Below, piece by piece: positions 5,650-7,131 of a DNA stretch of 7,131 nucleotides. This stretch comes from an uncultured Phycisphaerae bacterium. GTDB lineage: Bacteria; Planctomycetota; Phycisphaerae; Phycisphaerales; SM1A02. The position numbers and the translations under genes are program-made. Every line of letters starts with the position of its first letter. Within the stretch, counting starts at the first letter, position 1. Where the stretch lies: the NCBI GenBank assembly GCA_913046275.1, contig CAJWSE010000054.1, positions 1 to 7,131 of the forward strand, read 5' to 3'. Under the pieces are notes generated by a model. That model did no database searches and had not been told where the DNA came from. It saw only the letters and a program-made list of their open reading frames with translations.

Positions 5650-6923
5650 TGATCTACCTTTTTATTGACTAGTTGGCCTGCTTGATAATAAATTTGATCA
5701 AGACCACCAACATTCCAAATATCAGCTATCCATGCATTTGGATTTGTTTTTCCTAGTTCATGAAGCACCTCACCGTAACCAGTATGATTTGTAGCTACAA
5801 ATACGCAATCTATTCCTTCAAGCGCATTACTGATTTCCCAGTTTCTGATTGGTTCAGATGCTGAAGGTTCCATGATTTGATCTGGAAGATGATGATCCGT
5901 CACACGAAGCTCCATTGGAAGCTGACGATGAATATAACGACAAAGTTTTGGCACGAGGCTATCTCGAATATCATCTGTATCTTGTTTAAAAGTAAAGCCA
6001 AGTACAGCAACCTTACTGTCATGAATTTTTGTTCGCTGCATCAGTTGCTCAACTAGCATTGCTGGTGTGAATTCGTTCATTTTCCATGCTGAGAGAAGCA
6101 TATCTGGGTATGGACTCCACTCATTGATCATACCGAAATCTTTACGCAAACAGGTACCCGCAGTGAAGCCAGGCATCGCCAGATTACATCGTGGGTAATC
6201 ATGATTAGCAAGATGCCGAGTTTCATAAATATTTGCACCAAAGTTATCGGCAATAAGAGCAAACTGATTCGCAACCGCAAAGTTAATATAACGAGAAATG
6301 TTATTAAACAGTTTTACAAGTTCCGCTGTAATGAAGTTTGTGCGCATAATTTCAGGAGCGAGCTTGCCAAACAGTTCCGCTGCGGCCTCGCGACTTTCAT
6401 CATCCTCAGCTCCACAAATTTGTGGCAATGAACGGAGCTCGTTGTACGCAACCCCTTCGGCGATTCGTTCGGGGCAAAAACACAATTTAATATCTTGACC
6501 CACAGTAAAATCTGTATTTCGATTAATCCATTTGTTGACATATGCAGTCGTGCCAGGAGCAACAGTACTTCGAAGAATAATCACTTGGTCTTTCCTAAAG
6601 TGATTCTTCAGACCTTCGAGAACTCGTTGAATTTGGGACAAGTCTGTTTCAATATGGTTATGAAGAGGCGTACCTACGGTAATAATAACGGCTTTACTTT
6701 TTGAAACAATTCCATCCGGAGCACCATGAATTTGCAATTTTTTGCTCGCAACCAAATCATCGTAACCTGGTTCGTGGAAGGGCATTGCGCCATTATTCAC
6801 TGCGTCACGTAGCTTCTCATCCAAGTCTACACCGGTAACATTTACCCCGACTTCCATTAGAGATAAACCCAATGGCAAGCCAACTCGTCCAGTACCTACT
6901 ATGCAAACATCATATTCAAACAT
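5646..6923 (-). CDS. UDP-glucose/GDP-mannose dehydrogenase family protein (UDP-HexNAc dehydrogenase-like)
   Basis: This is a 425-residue NAD-dependent enzyme that oxidises the C6 hydroxyl of a sugar nucleotide twice to give a uronic acid. Domain 1 has GTGRVG (10-15), D33/D35, TVGTPL (82-87), STVAPGTT (119-126) and CPER (150-153). The central domain has K204 and N208 in AELVKLFNN and the catalytic Cys258 in TAGTCLRKD (254-262). Domain 3 has GFTFKQDTDDIRDS (309-322), with the family's K-x-D-T-D-D-x-R-x-S substrate-binding signature, and ends in ATNHTGY and an IWNVGG segment. Length is normal for the family. The text around Cys258 differs from the GGSC.PKD of UDP-glucose dehydrogenases and the GGHC of WecC, so the substrate is open. 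I lean towards a UDP-N-acetylhexosamine, as in UDP-ManNAc or UDP-GlcNAc dehydrogenases. It is the first gene of the operon, with a 38-nt predicted leader and a weak GAAGA-type ribosome-binding site before the ATG. Confidence 0.9.
   Translation of the reverse strand: MFEYDVCIVGTGRVGLPLGLSLMEVGVNVTGVDLDEKLRDAVNNGAMPFHEPGYDDLVASKKLQIHGAPDGIVSKSKAVIITVGTPLHNHIETDLSQIQRVLEGLKNHFRKDQVIILRSTVAPGTTAYVNKWINRNTDFTVGQDIKLCFCPERIAEGVAYNELRSLPQICGAEDDESREAAAELFGKLAPEIMRTNFITAELVKLFNNISRYINFAVANQFALIADNFGANIYETRHLANHDYPRCNLAMPGFTAGTCLRKDFGMINEWSPYPDMLLSAWKMNEFTPAMLVEQLMQRTKIHDSKVAVLGFTFKQDTDDIRDSLVPKLCRYIHRQLPMELRVTDHHLPDQIMEPSASEPIRNWEISNALEGIDCVFVATNHTGYGEVLHELGKTNPNAWIADIWNVGGLDQIYYQAGQLVNKKVDQ
5656..5660 (-). 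promoter_or_regulatory. ribosome-binding site of the epimerase gene
   Basis: AAGGT on the minus strand lies 6 bases before the ATG at 5649, inside the last codons of the dehydrogenase gene. It supports the ATGA overlap start and suggests independent initiation in addition to coupling. It is one of the few recognisable Shine-Dalgarno sites in the window. Confidence 0.55.
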
Positions 6924-6960
6924 GGTTATATCTTCAGTCTTCTAAAAGTGTAAAAATAGT

Positions 6961-7038
6961 AAAGGTGAATCATACCATCGGCATTTCATCTGTGAACTTT
7001 GGCGATAGATTCTTAAAAAAAGAACCTTTTTCACCTTT
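6961..7038. repeat. 9-bp perfect inverted repeat flanking the operon promoter
   Basis: AAAGGTGAA at 6961-6969 is exactly inverted as TTCACCTTT at 7030-7038. The first arm covers the predicted transcription start and touches the -10 box; the second lies about 34 bp upstream of the -35 box. The arms could be two sites for one regulator, for instance a looping repressor. The surrounding DNA is AT-rich, so chance is not excluded. The second arm is itself followed by more T residues and preceded by a partial second copy (AACCTTTT). Confidence 0.4.
6969..6996 (-). promoter_or_regulatory. sigma70-type promoter of the sugar-nucleotide operon
   Basis: On the minus strand, TTCACA (6996-6991, 5 of 6 matches to TTGACA) is followed after 16 bases by TATGAT (6974-6969, 5 of 6 matches to TATAAT). 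The predicted start of transcription is near 6962, which gives a leader of roughly 38 nt before the dehydrogenase ATG at 6923. Spacing and position are sensible and no competing promoter of similar quality is visible. The call rests on consensus matching only. Confidence 0.5.
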
Positions 7039-7131
7039 TTTAAAAATTAGTAAAATGTTCAAAAAGTGTAAAAACACTGTAATTTCCTGCAAAACGGACT
7101 TGTTATAGGAACATAATGTCGGTACATTTCG

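Larger units (their letters stand above)
6944..7074. repeat. 13-bp direct repeat in the operon control region
   Basis: AAAAGTGTAAAAA occurs at 6944-6956, within the predicted leader, and again at 7062-7074, with a 118-bp offset. The right copy extends into a perfect small palindrome, AGTGT-AAAA-ACACT (7065-7078). The left copy has no such palindrome. Low complexity (A runs) reduces its weight, but the GTGT core is shared exactly. Confidence 0.4.

Noticed and set aside
6872..7108. Plus-strand open frame of 78 codons running from the dehydrogenase gene into the control region
   Set aside because: Most of it is antisense to the dehydrogenase start or lies in low-complexity A/T DNA. There is no ribosome-binding site and no recognisable protein features.
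1..7131. CRISPR array, transposon, toxin-antitoxin or defence genes
   Set aside because: There are no regularly spaced repeats, transposase motifs, terminal inverted repeats around a gene, or nuclease/helicase motifs in any of the large reading frames.

Overview
The window most likely comes from a marine planctomycete-type bacterium, probably class Phycisphaerae. This is inference. It rests on two secreted proteins that end in tandem dockerin-like calcium loops of the D-x-N/D-x-D ... DLL..I..W type, and on a C-terminal cysteine module starting GACC; I associate both with that group. By eye the DNA is AT-rich (around 40% GC), and strong Shine-Dalgarno sequences are rare.

Layout, left to right. 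The left edge (1-41, minus strand) holds the 5' half of a tRNA-Ser gene with anticodon GCU. Next, both on the minus strand, are two genes for exported proteins: a right-handed beta-helix protein (172-1182) and a beta-rich protein with no recognised body domain (1318-2328). Both end in dockerin-like repeats, and both products are 336 residues long. A 122-bp divergent gap leads to the only plus-strand gene, a WbuB/WcaI-like GT4 glycosyltransferase (2451-3716). It converges, with a 22-bp gap, on a minus-strand operon transcribed from about 6962 leftwards: a UDP-sugar (HexNAc-type) dehydrogenase (5646-6923), an extended-SDR sugar-nucleotide epimerase/dehydratase (4675-5649) and a GDP-L-fucose synthase-like enzyme (3739-4674). 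The operon genes are packed end to end: a 4-bp ATGA overlap at the first junction and an abutting TAA|ATG at the second. The right edge (6924-7131) is the operon's regulatory region, with a plausible sigma70-type promoter, a 9-bp inverted repeat whose arms lie on either side of the promoter, a 13-bp direct repeat and a small palindrome.

How it fits together. The three SDR/dehydrogenase enzymes make activated sugars (a uronic acid, its epimerised or otherwise modified form, and a fucose-type deoxysugar), and the GT4 enzyme transfers a sugar onto a lipid-linked or glycan acceptor. This is the edge of a surface-polysaccharide locus (exopolysaccharide, capsule or O-antigen). GDP-mannose 4,6-dehydratase, a flippase, a polymerase and an initiating transferase are not in the window. 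The two secreted proteins look like independent envelope or extracellular proteins and need not belong to the pathway.

I found no clearly new system such as a defence, mobile or CRISPR element. The most interesting points are the unassigned sugar product of the coupled three-gene cassette, the non-canonical active-site motifs of its dehydrogenase and of the glycosyltransferase, the repeat architecture of the operon's control region, and the unrecognised dockerin-tailed protein.
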